A stretch of 64,000 nucleotides of DNA from Sporomusa malonica (GCF_900176355.1 NZ_FWXI01000001.1:358374-422373); one strand, 5' to 3'; positions 45,592 through 54,403 are shown, numbered from the stretch's first letter. Notes: generated by a model from the sequence alone, not told the origin. Translations and numbers: made by a program.

Positions 45592-47820
45592 ATGAAAGCA
45601 TGGGAAGGATTCAAAGGTCAGGTTTGGCAGGAGAACATCAATGTTCGCGACTTTATTCAGCAGAACTATGCTCCGTATGCAGGTGACAGCCAATTTTTAG
45701 CAGGTCCGACTGTTAAGACAACCCAGCTTTGGGAGAAGTGCTGCGAACTTATTAAACAGGAAATCAAGAATAACGGCGTTCTTGCTGTTGACGCTTCCAA
45801 GGTATCAACCCTAACCTCTCACGGAGCAGGCTATATCGATAAAGACTTGGAAACTGTGTTTGGTCTTCAGACAGATGCTCCGCTCAAGCGTGGCGTTATT
45901 GTCAATGGCGGTATTCGTATGGCTGAGCAAGCCTGCGAGGCTTATGGCTATAAACTGGATGAGCGCATTAGCGACATCTACCATAATCATGCAACAACCC
46001 ACAACACCGGCGTATTCATGGCCTATACTGAAGAAATGAAACTGGCTCGCAGTACTGCCATTATTACCGGCCTGCCTGATGCGTATGGTCGTGGACGGAT
46101 TATTGGCGACTACCGCCGGGTTGCACTCTACGGCATTACGCGATTAATTGAAGCCAAAAAACAAGATTTACATGAGTTGGCAAAGCGACCAATGACTGAA
46201 GAGGTAATCCGCCTTAGAGAGGAAGTTTCCCGCCAAATTGGCTCACTCAAAGAAATGATCACAATGGCTAAAGCCTACGGCTTTGATCTGTCCCGTCCGG
46301 CTGAAACAGCAGCTGAGGCTGTGCAATGGCTGTACTTCGGTTATCTGGCTGCCATTAAGGAGCAGAACGGTGCGGCCATGTCTTTAGGCCGGGTTTCAAC
46401 CTTCCTTGATATCTATCTTGAGCGGGACTTGTCTCAGGGGAGCATCACCGAAGAGGAGGCTCAGGAACTGATTGACCAGCTTGTTATCAAGCTCAGACTG
46501 GCGCGTCAGCTCAGAACTCCGGACTACAACGAACTGTTTGCTGGCGATCCCTTGTGGGTGACCGAGGCTATCGGCGGCGTAGGTCTTGATGGCCGTCCGC
46601 TTGTAACCAAAACCTCTTTCCGCACCCTGCATACCCTCTACAACCTTGGGCCGGCACCTGAACCGAACCTGACAGTGCTCTGGTCAACCGAGCTGCCTGA
46701 GAACTTTAAGAAATTCAGCGCCCAGGTGTCGATTGACACCAGCGCTATCCAATACGAAAACGACGATGTAATGCGTCCGTCTTACGGCGATGACTATGCG
46801 ATTGCCTGCTGCGTATCAGCCATGCGTGTGGGTGAACAAATGCAGTTCTTCGGTGCCCGTGCAAACCTGGCCAAAGCGCTTTTGATGGCCATCAACGGCG
46901 GCCGGGATGAAGTCAGCGGCCAGCAGGTAGCACCTGTGCTTCCTGCCCTTGAAGGAGAGTACCTGGACTACGCTGCAGTCCGCCAGAACTACTCTGTTGT
47001 CATGGACTGGCTTGCCGGCCTCTATGTCAACACTATGAACCTGATCCATTACATGCATGATAAATATGCGTACGAAAGAGCGCAAATGGCACTGCACAAC
47101 ACAGAAGTCGGCCGTCTTATGGCCTTCGGTATTGCCGGCCTTTCAGTTGTTGCTGACTCGCTGAGCGCCATCAAACATGCCAAAGTCAAGCCAATCCGCG
47201 ATGAGCGCGGTATTGCCACCGATTTCGAAATCATCGGCGAGGCTCCTTGCTATGGTAATGATGACGAGCGGGTTGACCTCATTGCCCAGGAGATCACTGC
47301 TGAGTTTTCTGCTAACCTGAGAAAACATCCGGCTTACCGCGGTGCTGAGCAAACTCTGTCAGTGCTGACAATTACTTCAAACGTTATGTATGGTAAGAAA
47401 ACCGGTTCAACACCTGACGGTCGCAAGGCCGGTGAAGCCTTTGCTCCAGGCGCTAATCCTATGCATGGTCGTGATCAGCGTGGTGCGCTGGCAGCATGTA
47501 ACTCAGTAACCAAACTAAGTTATGAAGACTGCCGTGACGGTATCTCCTACACCTTCTCAATTGTGCCTGGTGCCCTTGGCAAATGCTGCGATTCAAGGGT
47601 CAATAACCTGACAGCCGTACTTGACGGTTATTCAGAAAACGATGGTCACCATATCAACGTGAACGTGCTTGACCCTGCTGTGCTGGAAGACGCCATGGAG
47701 AACCCCGAGAAATACCCGCAGCTCACTATCCGCGTTTCAGGCTATGCAGTAAACTTTATCAAACTGACCCCTGCCCAACAGCGGGAAGTCATCAGCCGTA
47801 CCTTCTACGAAGCAGTTTAA
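45592..47820 (+). CDS. pflB: Pyruvate formate-lyase
   Basis: A 742-residue glycyl radical enzyme. The catalytic cysteine pair is ACC at residues 406-407 (IACCVSAM), and the radical glycine is Gly717 in RVSGYAVNF near the C-terminus. Length and motifs match PflB, not diol dehydratase or choline lyase types (CutC), which lack the adjacent Cys-Cys. It splits pyruvate with CoA into acetyl-CoA and formate; formate could go to the formate dehydrogenase in this window. The activating enzyme gene follows. The leader carries a probable ZTP riboswitch. Confidence 0.96.
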   Translation: MKAWEGFKGQVWQENINVRDFIQQNYAPYAGDSQFLAGPTVKTTQLWEKCCELIKQEIKNNGVLAVDASKVSTLTSHGAGYIDKDLETVFGLQTDAPLKRGVIVNGGIRMAEQACEAYGYKLDERISDIYHNHATTHNTGVFMAYTEEMKLARSTAIITGLPDAYGRGRIIGDYRRVALYGITRLIEAKKQDLHELAKRPMTEEVIRLREEVSRQIGSLKEMITMAKAYGFDLSRPAETAAEAVQWLYFGYLAAIKEQNGAAMSLGRVSTFLDIYLERDLSQGSITEEEAQELIDQLVIKLRLARQLRTPDYNELFAGDPLWVTEAIGGVGLDGRPLVTKTSFRTLHTLYNLGPAPEPNLTVLWSTELPENFKKFSAQVSIDTSAIQYENDDVMRPSYGDDYAIACCVSAMRVGEQMQFFGARANLAKALLMAINGGRDEVSGQQVAPVLPALEGEYLDYAAVRQNYSVVMDWLAGLYVNTMNLIHYMHDKYAYERAQMALHNTEVGRLMAFGIAGLSVVADSLSAIKHAKVKPIRDERGIATDFEIIGEAPCYGNDDERVDLIAQEITAEFSANLRKHPAYRGAEQTLSVLTITSNVMYGKKTGSTPDGRKAGEAFAPGANPMHGRDQRGALAACNSVTKLSYEDCRDGISYTFSIVPGALGKCCDSRVNNLTAVLDGYSENDGHHINVNVLDPAVLEDAMENPEKYPQLTIRVSGYAVNFIKLTPAQQREVISRTFYEAV

Positions 47821-47888
47821 TTATTGATTTTGCGTCGGTAATATGTCGCGTAGGCAATGATGCAATGACGCTAAACGGAGGAAGAACT

Positions 47889-48635
47889 ATGTCGCAGCAA
47901 TATGGATACTATCATTCTGTAGAAACATTCGGGACCGTTGACGGCCGGGGTATTCGCTATGTATTATTTCTGGCCGGATGTTCTTTAGGTTGCAAATTCT
48001 GCCACAATCCAGACACCTGGGTGCGTGGTGAAAAAACCATCAGTGTCGAAGCAGTAATGGCCGATATCAGAAAATATCGCCGGTACTACGAAGCCTCAGG
48101 TGGCGGAATTACCATCTCAGGTGGTGAGGCGCTTCTGCAGCCTGATTTTGTGGCCGAGGTATTCAGACAATGCCGTGAAAAAAAGGTTCACACGACCCTT
48201 GATACAGCCGGAAATTGCCCGGAGGAAAGTCTAGATCGCGTGCTGCCGTATACTGATGCCGTTTTGTTCAGCATTAAAGCCGTTGACCCTGTCAAACACC
48301 GCTGGCTGACTGGTAGCGATAACTCCAAGATATTGGCTAATCTTAAGAAAGTGTCTGAAGTATTGCCTGTTGCTCTGCGCTATGTAGTCATTCCTGGCAT
48401 AACGAATGGCAGGGATGATATTGACGCTTTGGCCGCTATGATAAAATCTTTACCAGGTCAGGTTGCTGTAGAGCTGTTGCCATATCATACCTTTGGCCGG
48501 AAAAAATGGGCACAGCTTGGCAAAGCCTATCTTTTAGAGGGTGTACCGGATGCGACACCACAAGATATAGCCAAAGTACAGGCACTGTTGAAAGAGCATG
48601 ATATCGACGTTTTATACGAAACTAAGGCAGGTTAA
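47889..48635 (+). CDS. pflA: Pyruvate formate-lyase activating enzyme
   Basis: A 248-residue radical SAM activase that installs the glycyl radical on PflB. The cluster motif CSLGCKFCHNPDTW (CX3CX2C) and SAM-binding GGGITISGGEALLQ are clear. ATG 47889 follows GGAGGAAG; an in-frame ATG at 47865 lies upstream of that site and is unlikely. It has no extra ferredoxin insert, consistent with a canonical PflA. A strong terminator follows. Confidence 0.95.
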   Translation: MSQQYGYYHSVETFGTVDGRGIRYVLFLAGCSLGCKFCHNPDTWVRGEKTISVEAVMADIRKYRRYYEASGGGITISGGEALLQPDFVAEVFRQCREKKVHTTLDTAGNCPEESLDRVLPYTDAVLFSIKAVDPVKHRWLTGSDNSKILANLKKVSEVLPVALRYVVIPGITNGRDDIDALAAMIKSLPGQVAVELLPYHTFGRKKWAQLGKAYLLEGVPDATPQDIAKVQALLKEHDIDVLYETKAG

Positions 48636-48641
48636 ATATTG

Positions 48642-48680
48642 GGAGCCAGCGCCGGATGACCGGACGCTGGCTCCTTTTTT
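48642..48680 (+). terminator. Terminator of the pfl operon
   Basis: GGAGCCAGCG plus CCGG (48642-48655) pairs with CCGG plus CGCTGGCTCC (48660-48674), followed by six T. Confidence 0.9.
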
Positions 48681-48767
48681 AATGAGTTGAGAGTTAATAA
48701 TGACTCATGAACTATATTCTTGACTTGAATTTGAAACTTACAAAAAGTTCGGTAATTAGGTCAAATG

Positions 48768-48820
48768 CTTTAGAACCCGCTTCTTCTTAGGCAATCTAAT
48801 GGGTTTTCGTGATTCTAAAG
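48768..48820 (+). promoter_or_regulatory. Inverted CTTTAGAA-type sites upstream of the pyl promoter
   Basis: CTTTAGAACC (48768-48777) and its near-inverse GATTCTAAAG (48811-48820) flank 33 bases, 14 to 66 bp upstream of the pyl sigma-54 promoter. The same CTTTAGAATC decamer occurs at 54344-54353 upstream of the eut sigma-54 promoter. They are candidate activator sites; no tRNA gene could be folded here. Confidence 0.45.
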
Positions 48821-48833
48821 GATACAGCAAGGT

Positions 48834-48849
48834 TGGCATAAATTTTGCA
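48834..48849 (+). promoter_or_regulatory. Sigma-54 promoter of the pyl operon
   Basis: TGGCATAAATTTTGCA matches the -24/-12 consensus (TGGCAYR-N4-TTGCW) at every defined position, with GG and GC ten bases apart. It lies 88 bp before pylB, in a 300-bp gap that otherwise holds only the pfl terminator and inverted sites. Confidence 0.85.
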
Positions 48850-48936
48850 TCACATTTTAGATATTGAATAAAGCTGATTTTCGGAACAGAGGCTAAACGA
48901 ATGAATTAGTTTAGTCAAAGCAAAGGAGGTAATTGC

Positions 48937-50037
48937 ATGAAAGCGTCTAAGCTGGACGAAATTCTTAAAAAAACGGAACAAGAAATAGCACTTAACCATA
49001 AAGAAGTTTTAAGTTTATTGAGTATAACCTCGCAAGATGAGCTGAATAGAGTTACTTTAGTCGCCCGAAAACTTCGTGAGCGGTATTTTCAGAACAAAGT
49101 ATTCCTCTACGGTTTTGCTTATTTTTCTACATACTGTCGCAACGATTGTACATTTTGCCTCTATCGTAAGTCTAATAAAAGTGTTCCACGCTATAGAAAA
49201 AATTGTGCAGAAATCATGTCCACAGCACATGGCTTAGTTGATTCAGGGGTACATTTGGTAGATCTGACAATGGGTGAAGATCCGCAATATCATAATTCAA
49301 AACATGGATTTAGGGATCTTGTGCAAATGGTGAGAGATCTTAAACAAGAAACTAGTACACCAATCATGATATCACCAGGGTTGATATCTCCGGAAGTCCT
49401 TTGGGAATTCAGGGAGGCAGGCGCCGATTGGTACGCATGTTACCAAGAAACTCATAATCCAACCCTCTACAGCCGTTTGCGAATTGAGCAGAGTTATGAT
49501 GAACGGATGAAGAGCAAGAGTGCGGCTAAAGAAATGGGCTACTTAATCGAAGAAGGCTTGTTAGCTGGCGTGGGAGATAGTACCGAGGACATTGCCGATT
49601 CGATCCTTATGATGAAAAAGATGGGGGCCGATCAAGTTCGAGTCATGACATTTGTTCCTCAGGACAATACGCCGTTAGCGGATTGGGGAACCAATTCCCA
49701 CTTTCGTGAATTGTTGATTATTGCGGTTATGCGGCTGGTTATGCCAGATCGCTTGATTCCTGCCACATTAGATGTTGATGGCTTAAAGGGCTTAGATAAA
49801 CGGCTAAATTCCGGAGCAAACGTCATCACCTCGATTATTCCGCCTTCATCAGGCATGGCAGGTGTTTCTCAAAGTTCTCTTGATATTGGTGATGGGAACC
49901 GTACAGTCGAAAAAATCATTCCAGTTCTCAGGCTCAATAATTTGGAACCTGCAACTCAGGGCGAATATCAAACCTGGATTAAGTCTCGACAAGCGTTCCT
50001 CACAAACCTAGAGAGAGAAGGGGTTAAATGCGGGTAG
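48937..50037 (+). CDS. pylB: Methylornithine synthase (pyrrolysine biosynthesis)
   Basis: A 366-residue radical SAM mutase of the PylB family, related to BioB and HydE. The cluster cysteines are C67, C71 and C74 (YCRNDCTFCLYRKSN), followed by PRYRKN as in known PylB. It rearranges L-lysine into (3R)-3-methyl-D-ornithine, the first step of pyrrolysine synthesis. The start has AAAGGAGG upstream and the stop overlaps pylC by ten bases. It is the first gene of pylB-pylC-pylD-pylSn. Confidence 0.96.
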   Translation: MKASKLDEILKKTEQEIALNHKEVLSLLSITSQDELNRVTLVARKLRERYFQNKVFLYGFAYFSTYCRNDCTFCLYRKSNKSVPRYRKNCAEIMSTAHGLVDSGVHLVDLTMGEDPQYHNSKHGFRDLVQMVRDLKQETSTPIMISPGLISPEVLWEFREAGADWYACYQETHNPTLYSRLRIEQSYDERMKSKSAAKEMGYLIEEGLLAGVGDSTEDIADSILMMKKMGADQVRVMTFVPQDNTPLADWGTNSHFRELLIIAVMRLVMPDRLIPATLDVDGLKGLDKRLNSGANVITSIIPPSSGMAGVSQSSLDIGDGNRTVEKIIPVLRLNNLEPATQGEYQTWIKSRQAFLTNLEREGVKCG

Positions 50038-51197
50038 CGATTATCGGTGGTAAGCTGCAAGGAGTAGAAGCAACTTATCTGGCAAAAAAGGCGGGTTGGG
50101 AAGTAGTTTTATTTGACCGGAGGGAACGAGCCCAAGCAACTGGGCTTACCGATATGTTTCATTGTCTCGATATCCTTACTTCTGCGGAAGAAGTTATCGC
50201 CTGCATGGCAGGAATTGATTTAATTATTCCTGCCATCGAGGATGCAGCAGTCTTACAGGCTTTAGCGGAAATAGCAAGAATTACCCAAATTCCACTGGCC
50301 TTCGATTCTGCTGCCTATGCTGTCTCTTCCTCAAAGTGTATCTCCAATCGACTGTTTTCTGCTCTGGATGTTCCATCCCCGCGCCCATGGCCAGAGTGCC
50401 AGTTTCCGCTGCTGCTAAAACCTTCAGGACAGAGTGGGAGTAAGGGTGTTCACATTATTCATATAAGAGAAGAATTAGATCACATTCGCAGCCAGAATAT
50501 AGATGATGATTGGATCATAGAAGAGTATTTAGACGGGCCTGCGTATTCGATTGAGGTTTTTGGATTTGCAGGGAAGTATCGGGTATTCCAAATAACCGAG
50601 ACAGAAATGGACAGGGTTTATGATTGCAAGCGGGTTCTCGCTCCAACAGCACTTGATTATCGGTTGATGGGTCAATTTGAGGAGATTGCACTAAAAATAG
50701 CCAGCGAACTTTCATTAAATGGAATAATGGATGTTGAGGCCATTCTTCATGATGGCAAGCTAAAGGTCTTAGAGATTGATGCCCGCATACCAAGCCAGAC
50801 CCCAACTGCAGTCTATCATTCGTCAGGAATCAATATGGTTGAGTGTTTAGGTTACTCCTTTGTCCAGGAAAGTTTGTATATTCCCATTCCTAAGCGGCCT
50901 CGACAGAATGAGCGATTTGTCATTTACGAGCATTGCAAAGTGACATCTGAAAAAATTGAGGTTTCAGGTGAGCATATTTTGGCTGAGGCGGGTCCGTTGA
51001 AGCTGGTGCCAGATTTTTTTGGAGCAGATGAAGCTTTGACTGACTATACCCCAGGAAAAAAAGATTGGGTATTAACTTTAATTACCCGGGGAACGAGCCC
51101 TGAGGATGCATGGGATAAACGCGATTCTGTTCTTGAAAGAATTCAAATGGCATTCAATATTCCTGAGATTCTAGACCCCTATCCACCAGGTATCTGA
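50028..51197 (+). CDS. pylC: 3-methylornithine-lysine ligase
   Basis: A 389-residue ATP-grasp ligase with an N-terminal GGKLQGVEATYLAKKAGW nucleotide-fold start, ATP-grasp core (PLLLKPSGQSGSKGVH, DWIIEEYLDGP) and LEIDARIPSQTPT near the metal site. It joins methylornithine to the epsilon-amine of lysine. Coupled to pylB by overlap. Length and motifs match bacterial PylC. Confidence 0.96.
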   Translation: MRVAIIGGKLQGVEATYLAKKAGWEVVLFDRRERAQATGLTDMFHCLDILTSAEEVIACMAGIDLIIPAIEDAAVLQALAEIARITQIPLAFDSAAYAVSSSKCISNRLFSALDVPSPRPWPECQFPLLLKPSGQSGSKGVHIIHIREELDHIRSQNIDDDWIIEEYLDGPAYSIEVFGFAGKYRVFQITETEMDRVYDCKRVLAPTALDYRLMGQFEEIALKIASELSLNGIMDVEAILHDGKLKVLEIDARIPSQTPTAVYHSSGINMVECLGYSFVQESLYIPIPKRPRQNERFVIYEHCKVTSEKIEVSGEHILAEAGPLKLVPDFFGADEALTDYTPGKKDWVLTLITRGTSPEDAWDKRDSVLERIQMAFNIPEILDPYPPGI

Positions 51198-51218
51198 ACG
51201 TAAGGAGCTGAAAGCGGC

Positions 51219-52061
51219 ATGACTCGGCTGAAAGAGAGCGATATTGATCGAATCATTTACCAAATGGATCAGTATAACCAAGAGTTACTAAACAAAACCG
51301 GACATACACTTGCAGAAATAGCCGCCCATGCTGTTGGCATAAAGGGGGTGGATGAGGCGAAACTTCGGGGCCTAGGACCGATTGCAGTTATCCCGATGAC
51401 CTGCGGGCAGGGCGTTATTGGTGGGTTTTCAGAGACTGTCACAGGGATATTAGCTTTTCTTGGGACGAAGGCTTTTGTTACAAACTCCTCAGATGCCAAA
51501 GGGTTTGCAGAAGCATTAGAGCGGAAGGCAGTAATTATTTTCATGGCTGATGATGAGCGATTTATCGCAGCTAACCTGAAAACAGGCCAATGCTCTGACA
51601 ATAGTGCAGCAACAGGTAAGGGGTATGTTGCGGCTCTAGATTATATGACCGGAGGTTTGAAAGATCAAAGTGTACTCATACTGGGCGCAGGTCCTGTGGG
51701 AACTGCCGCAGTCTTTTCCGTTCTCGACTTCGGCGGAAAAGTCCATGTTTATGATAAGAACTCTAATGCAAGCGAAAAATTGGCTAACGCGGTTTTAGAT
51801 CGCCAGGATTTCCACGTCGAGAGAGAACTCGATACGGCCTTAAAAGGCCATCGAGTCATCGTTGATGCATGCCCGGAAGCTGAGTTTATCACACCCGATC
51901 ATCTTTATTCTGATAGTTATGTTGCAGCCCCTGGAGTGCCGTTAGGGATTCACTCCGAAGCCTTAGCCCAAATCCAGAATCGGCTAATTCATGATCCACT
52001 CCAATTAGGAGTGGCGACGATGCTCTATGAGATCATGGATGATATTGTAAAGGAAGATTAG
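51219..52061 (+). CDS. pylD: Pyrrolysine synthase (PylD)
   Basis: A 280-residue NAD-dependent dehydrogenase with a C-terminal Rossmann domain (VLILGAGPVGTAAVFSVLDFG). PylD oxidises the methylornithine-lysine dipeptide, after which the imine cyclises to pyrrolysine. The conserved ITCGQGVIGGF-like motif appears as MTCGQGVIGGF. The gene ends in TAG, and a second in-frame TAG follows one codon later, so in a pyrrolysine-decoding cell some read-through is possible; the tail would then run about 27 codons to TAA. Confidence 0.95.
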   Translation: MTRLKESDIDRIIYQMDQYNQELLNKTGHTLAEIAAHAVGIKGVDEAKLRGLGPIAVIPMTCGQGVIGGFSETVTGILAFLGTKAFVTNSSDAKGFAEALERKAVIIFMADDERFIAANLKTGQCSDNSAATGKGYVAALDYMTGGLKDQSVLILGAGPVGTAAVFSVLDFGGKVHVYDKNSNASEKLANAVLDRQDFHVERELDTALKGHRVIVDACPEAEFITPDHLYSDSYVAAPGVPLGIHSEALAQIQNRLIHDPLQLGVATMLYEIMDDIVKED

Positions 52062-52089
52062 AAGTAGATTGATAAGGGAGGCGGAATCA

Positions 52090-52413
52090 GTGAGCCAGGC
52101 AGCAAAAGAGAAGAAGAGATACTATCGCAAAAATGTAGATTTTTTTAACTTAGTCGAAAAGATCAAACTCTGGCCGTCTCGTAATGGAACGTTGCATGGA
52201 ATCAAGTCTATGACCCGAAGGGGAGACCTGGCCGAGATTGTGACCCACTGCAATCGGCAGTTTATCATTCATAATTCTAAACACAGCCGCGCCGCTCGCT
52301 GGATGAGGAACAAATTGTTTTTTGGCCTCTGTCCAATGTGTAGGGTACCTGAATGGAAACTTCAGAAATACTCATCAACGATGATGAGTCAGCATTATGG
52401 TGCACAACTTTAA
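52090..52413 (+). CDS. pylSn: Pyrrolysyl-tRNA synthetase, N-terminal tRNA-binding protein
   Basis: A 107-residue basic protein matching PylSn of bacterial split PylRS: KKRYYRKNVDFFNLVEKIKLWPSR (residues 6-29) with the LHGIKSM, C-N-RQFIIHNSKHSRAARWMRNK and C-P-M-C-R-VPEWKLQKY motifs, including zinc-binding cysteines. It grips tRNA-Pyl and complements the catalytic PylSc. GTG 52090 follows GGGAGG by eight bases; the longer frame from 52069 lacks a site. pylSc is not next to it, unlike in Desulfitobacterium. Confidence 0.93.
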   Translation: MSQAAKEKKRYYRKNVDFFNLVEKIKLWPSRNGTLHGIKSMTRRGDLAEIVTHCNRQFIIHNSKHSRAARWMRNKLFFGLCPMCRVPEWKLQKYSSTMMSQHYGAQL

Positions 52414-52425
52414 CACACGGCAATT

Positions 52426-52457
52426 AGGTTATCTTTCTAGGGATAACCTTTTCTTTT
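52426..52457 (+). terminator. Terminator of the pyl operon
   Basis: AGGTTATC (52426-52433) pairs with GATAACCT (52442-52449), followed by TTTCTTTT. Confidence 0.7.
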
Positions 52458-52464
52458 GGTAGTT

Positions 52465-52513
52465 AAAAAAAGTGAGGGAACCCAAATCCTCTTTGGGTTC
52501 CCTCACTTTTTTT
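52465..52513. terminator. Strong bidirectional terminator between pylSn and mttB
   Basis: A perfect 22-bp stem (arms 52465-52486 and 52492-52513, loop TCCTC), GC-rich in the centre with runs of seven A and T outside. It serves the convergent pyl and mttB transcripts. Confidence 0.95.
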
Positions 52514-52532
52514 TAACCGGTTAGGATAGTCA

Positions 52533-54050
52533 TTAGAACTTCGGCTTTTTCCTGGAAGCCTCTTTTTCCTTAGCCTTAATCTCAGTGGTTTCGGCTTCCG
52601 CTTCCTTAACAATTTCCTGAAGCTGCTGCTGCATAGTTTCGGGAAGTGGGCTAGGATTTTTGAAGTTCTCGAGAATATCCTGAGCCTTTGCATAAGAGGT
52701 TTCGACGATGTCTTTGCCGCCATCAGCTAACCAAGCCTCTCGGTTTCTGCGGTCAAGCAATTGTGATCGCGAAAGCTCTTTAAAATTCTTGAACGTATGA
52801 TCATGGCTAATGAATTCTCCGCCGGGTCCTACCGAGCGAACAACTTCGACTGCCATTTTCTCATCTGTTACAGGAATTCCTTTCACTGTGTGCAGAATCA
52901 TACGGGCCATCTCATTCTGCATCACGAGTTGAGCATAGTCCCAGGTGAGGCCGCCTTCCAGCATCCCTAAGCCATAAATCATGTTAGCGCCTGCTAACGC
53001 TGGTAATAAGGCTGTCAGGGTAAACTCATGTGCTGCTTGGGCATCAGGGACTTTGCTATCAGTCTATCCCCCGGCGACCCAGCTCGGTAAATTATAGAAC
53101 TGGGCAAGTTTGGCTACGGCAGAGCTAAAGAGTGCAAGCTCTGGAGTGCCAACACAGGCAACTGTCGTCCGGAGGTCAATCATGGTCGTGGAAGTTCCAT
53201 AGACCATGGGATGGCCCCTTTTCACCATCTGGCTAAGTACAAGCATGCTGAGGATTTCAGCATTATGTGTTACCAGGGTGCTGGCTAAGTGAACGCAAGT
53301 GGTTCCGCCGGCAAGTCCCATTGAGTTGACCTTGGCCGGGACGCCCAGGCGAATGGCCTCGATCAGAGTATCTGTAGCACCTTTGGAATGAACCAAAGGA
53401 CTGACAGGGTCTGTACTTTGCGAGAACAGCGGACGCTCGCGGAACTTATCTTCACCCCCCGAGACCAGATAACCCATCTTGGCAACCGCGCGCATGTTTT
53501 CAGGACGATTCATGCCGATGTAGGCATGCTTTGTCGAGTAATTATAGAAGGACTCGGCAATGTGTACTTGAGCCACGTCTGGATCGACTTCTGATGGGCC
53601 GATGGCCCGTTCAAAGATGATGATCTGATCCATGGCTTCGCAGAAGCGTGTAACGTCATCGACGTCTTTTTTAAAGGGCTTGCGCATTTCCCGTGAATAG
53701 GGGTCGATCATGCGAACTGCTTCGCCAAAGTTGACGAAACCAGTGCGGTTTCCCTCATTCAACCAATCGTTTTCAGGATTTCTTCCACAAGCCCGAAAGG
53801 TTTTAGGGATGGAGCGCAGGGAGTCCTCTACTAAGTAAGCCGGGATTTTAACAATATTGGTCTCGCGGTTTAACGTACAACCATTGCTGTAAAAAATCTC
53901 CCGGGCTTCTTCGCTCTCGACCTTGACCCCGATGTTCCAAAGCACATCAAGAGTGGCGAGATGGATATCATAGAGCTCATCATAGGTAAACATGTTGAGT
54001 CCGATTCCTTCCATACGGGTGGAACCGGCGCGTAACCCTCTGACTGTCAA
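52533..54050 (-). CDS. mttB: Trimethylamine methyltransferase MttB with in-frame amber (pyrrolysine)
   Basis: MttB-family corrinoid methyltransferase, 505 residues if TAG 53064-53066 is read as pyrrolysine (residue 329). The codon lies in WVAGG-Pyl-TDSKVPDAQ, the exact place of Pyl in known MttB, and homology and frame continue to a TAA stop at 52533. Conserved N-terminal TVRGLRAG and EGIGLNMF motifs are present. I choose TTG 54050, eight bases after GGAGG; GTG 54059 overlaps the ribosome site. MttB moves a methyl group from trimethylamine to its corrinoid protein. No mttC, mtbA or ramA is in the window, so the true substrate (TMA or an ethanolamine derivative) is open. The tail (AKEKEASRKKPKF) is unusually lysine-rich. 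Confidence 0.95.
53064..53066 (-). other. In-frame TAG codon read as pyrrolysine
   Basis: Complement reads GCC-GGG-GGA-TAG-ACT-GAT, giving A-G-G-amber-T-D. The frame is identical on both sides (177 codons follow to the TAA), and pylBCD and pylSn lie 0.7 kb away, so decoding as pyrrolysine is by far the best reading. Confidence 0.93.
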
Positions 54051-54164
54051 AAACTTCACCTCCGAAATTACTTATCTATAAGCTATGGTGTTACCGTAGT
54101 TCCGATTGGGGAAAAGGGTTCACCTCCTTCGGATAGCCATACATACATCACAGTTATAATTACA

Positions 54165-54180
54165 TGCAATAATCATGCCA
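54165..54180 (-). promoter_or_regulatory. Sigma-54 promoter of mttB
   Basis: On the minus strand TGGCATGATTATTGCA matches the -24/-12 consensus fully (GG and GC ten bases apart). It lies 115 bp before the TTG start of mttB, and no competing sigma-A promoter was seen. Confidence 0.85.
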
Positions 54181-54193
54181 ATTATTGAGCACA

Positions 54194-54230
54194 TAACAAG
54201 GCCACCCGGAAAAACCGGGTGGCCTTGTTA
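54194..54230. repeat. Perfect 16-bp inverted repeat between divergent promoters
   Basis: TAACAAGGCCACCCGG (54194-54209), AAAAA, and its exact complement (54215-54230). It looks like a terminator but has no T-run on either side and lies upstream of both the mttB and eut start sites, outside either transcript. Possible roles are a protein site, an insulator against antisense transcription, or a relic. Confidence 0.6.
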
Positions 54231-54284
54231 ACCCCTGATCTTTGACAGGTTTGTAAACACAGAAAAAAAAGAAAATTATGCCCG

Positions 54285-54307
54285 AAATTGACTTAGGAAG
54301 TCAATTT
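54285..54307. promoter_or_regulatory. Palindromic candidate enhancer site shared by mttB and eut
   Basis: AAATTGACTT (54285-54294), AGG, AAGTCAATTT (54298-54307): a perfect 10-bp-arm palindrome. It lies about 105 bp upstream of the mttB -24 element and about 81 bp upstream of the eut -24 element, within the usual distance for sigma-54 enhancer-binding proteins. Confidence 0.65.
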
Positions 54308-54387
54308 TGATTTAGCAGAATATCGTTTTTTTCTTTTAAGACACTTTAGAATCGAGCTATATATAGGAATTTCTTTGGGAAAATGGC

Positions 54388-54403
54388 TGGCACGCTTCTT
54401 GCT
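54388..54403 (+). promoter_or_regulatory. Sigma-54 promoter of the eut microcompartment operon
   Basis: TGGCACGCTTCTTGCT is a full match to the -24/-12 consensus, including the preferred C and G after TGGCA. It lies 243 bp before the first BMC gene. The leader in between contains the dispersed repeat at 54469-54611. Confidence 0.88.

Noticed and set aside
45592..47820. Choline trimethylamine-lyase (CutC) or a diol dehydratase as the identity of the glycyl radical enzyme near mttB and eut
   Set aside because: The adjacent Cys-Cys and the overall sequence are those of pyruvate formate-lyase, and the activase is PflA-like without an extra ferredoxin insert.
48811..48826. GATTCTAAAGGATA as a tRNA-Pyl anticodon loop (CTA)
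   Set aside because: Flanking bases (CGTGA and GGATA) do not pair as an anticodon stem, and no acceptor or T arm can be drawn. It is better read as an inverted regulatory half-site.
52533..53063. A separate small gene downstream of a truncated methyltransferase
   Set aside because: Same frame as the upstream part and continuous MttB homology across the TAG; the internal ATG at 52982 has no ribosome site.
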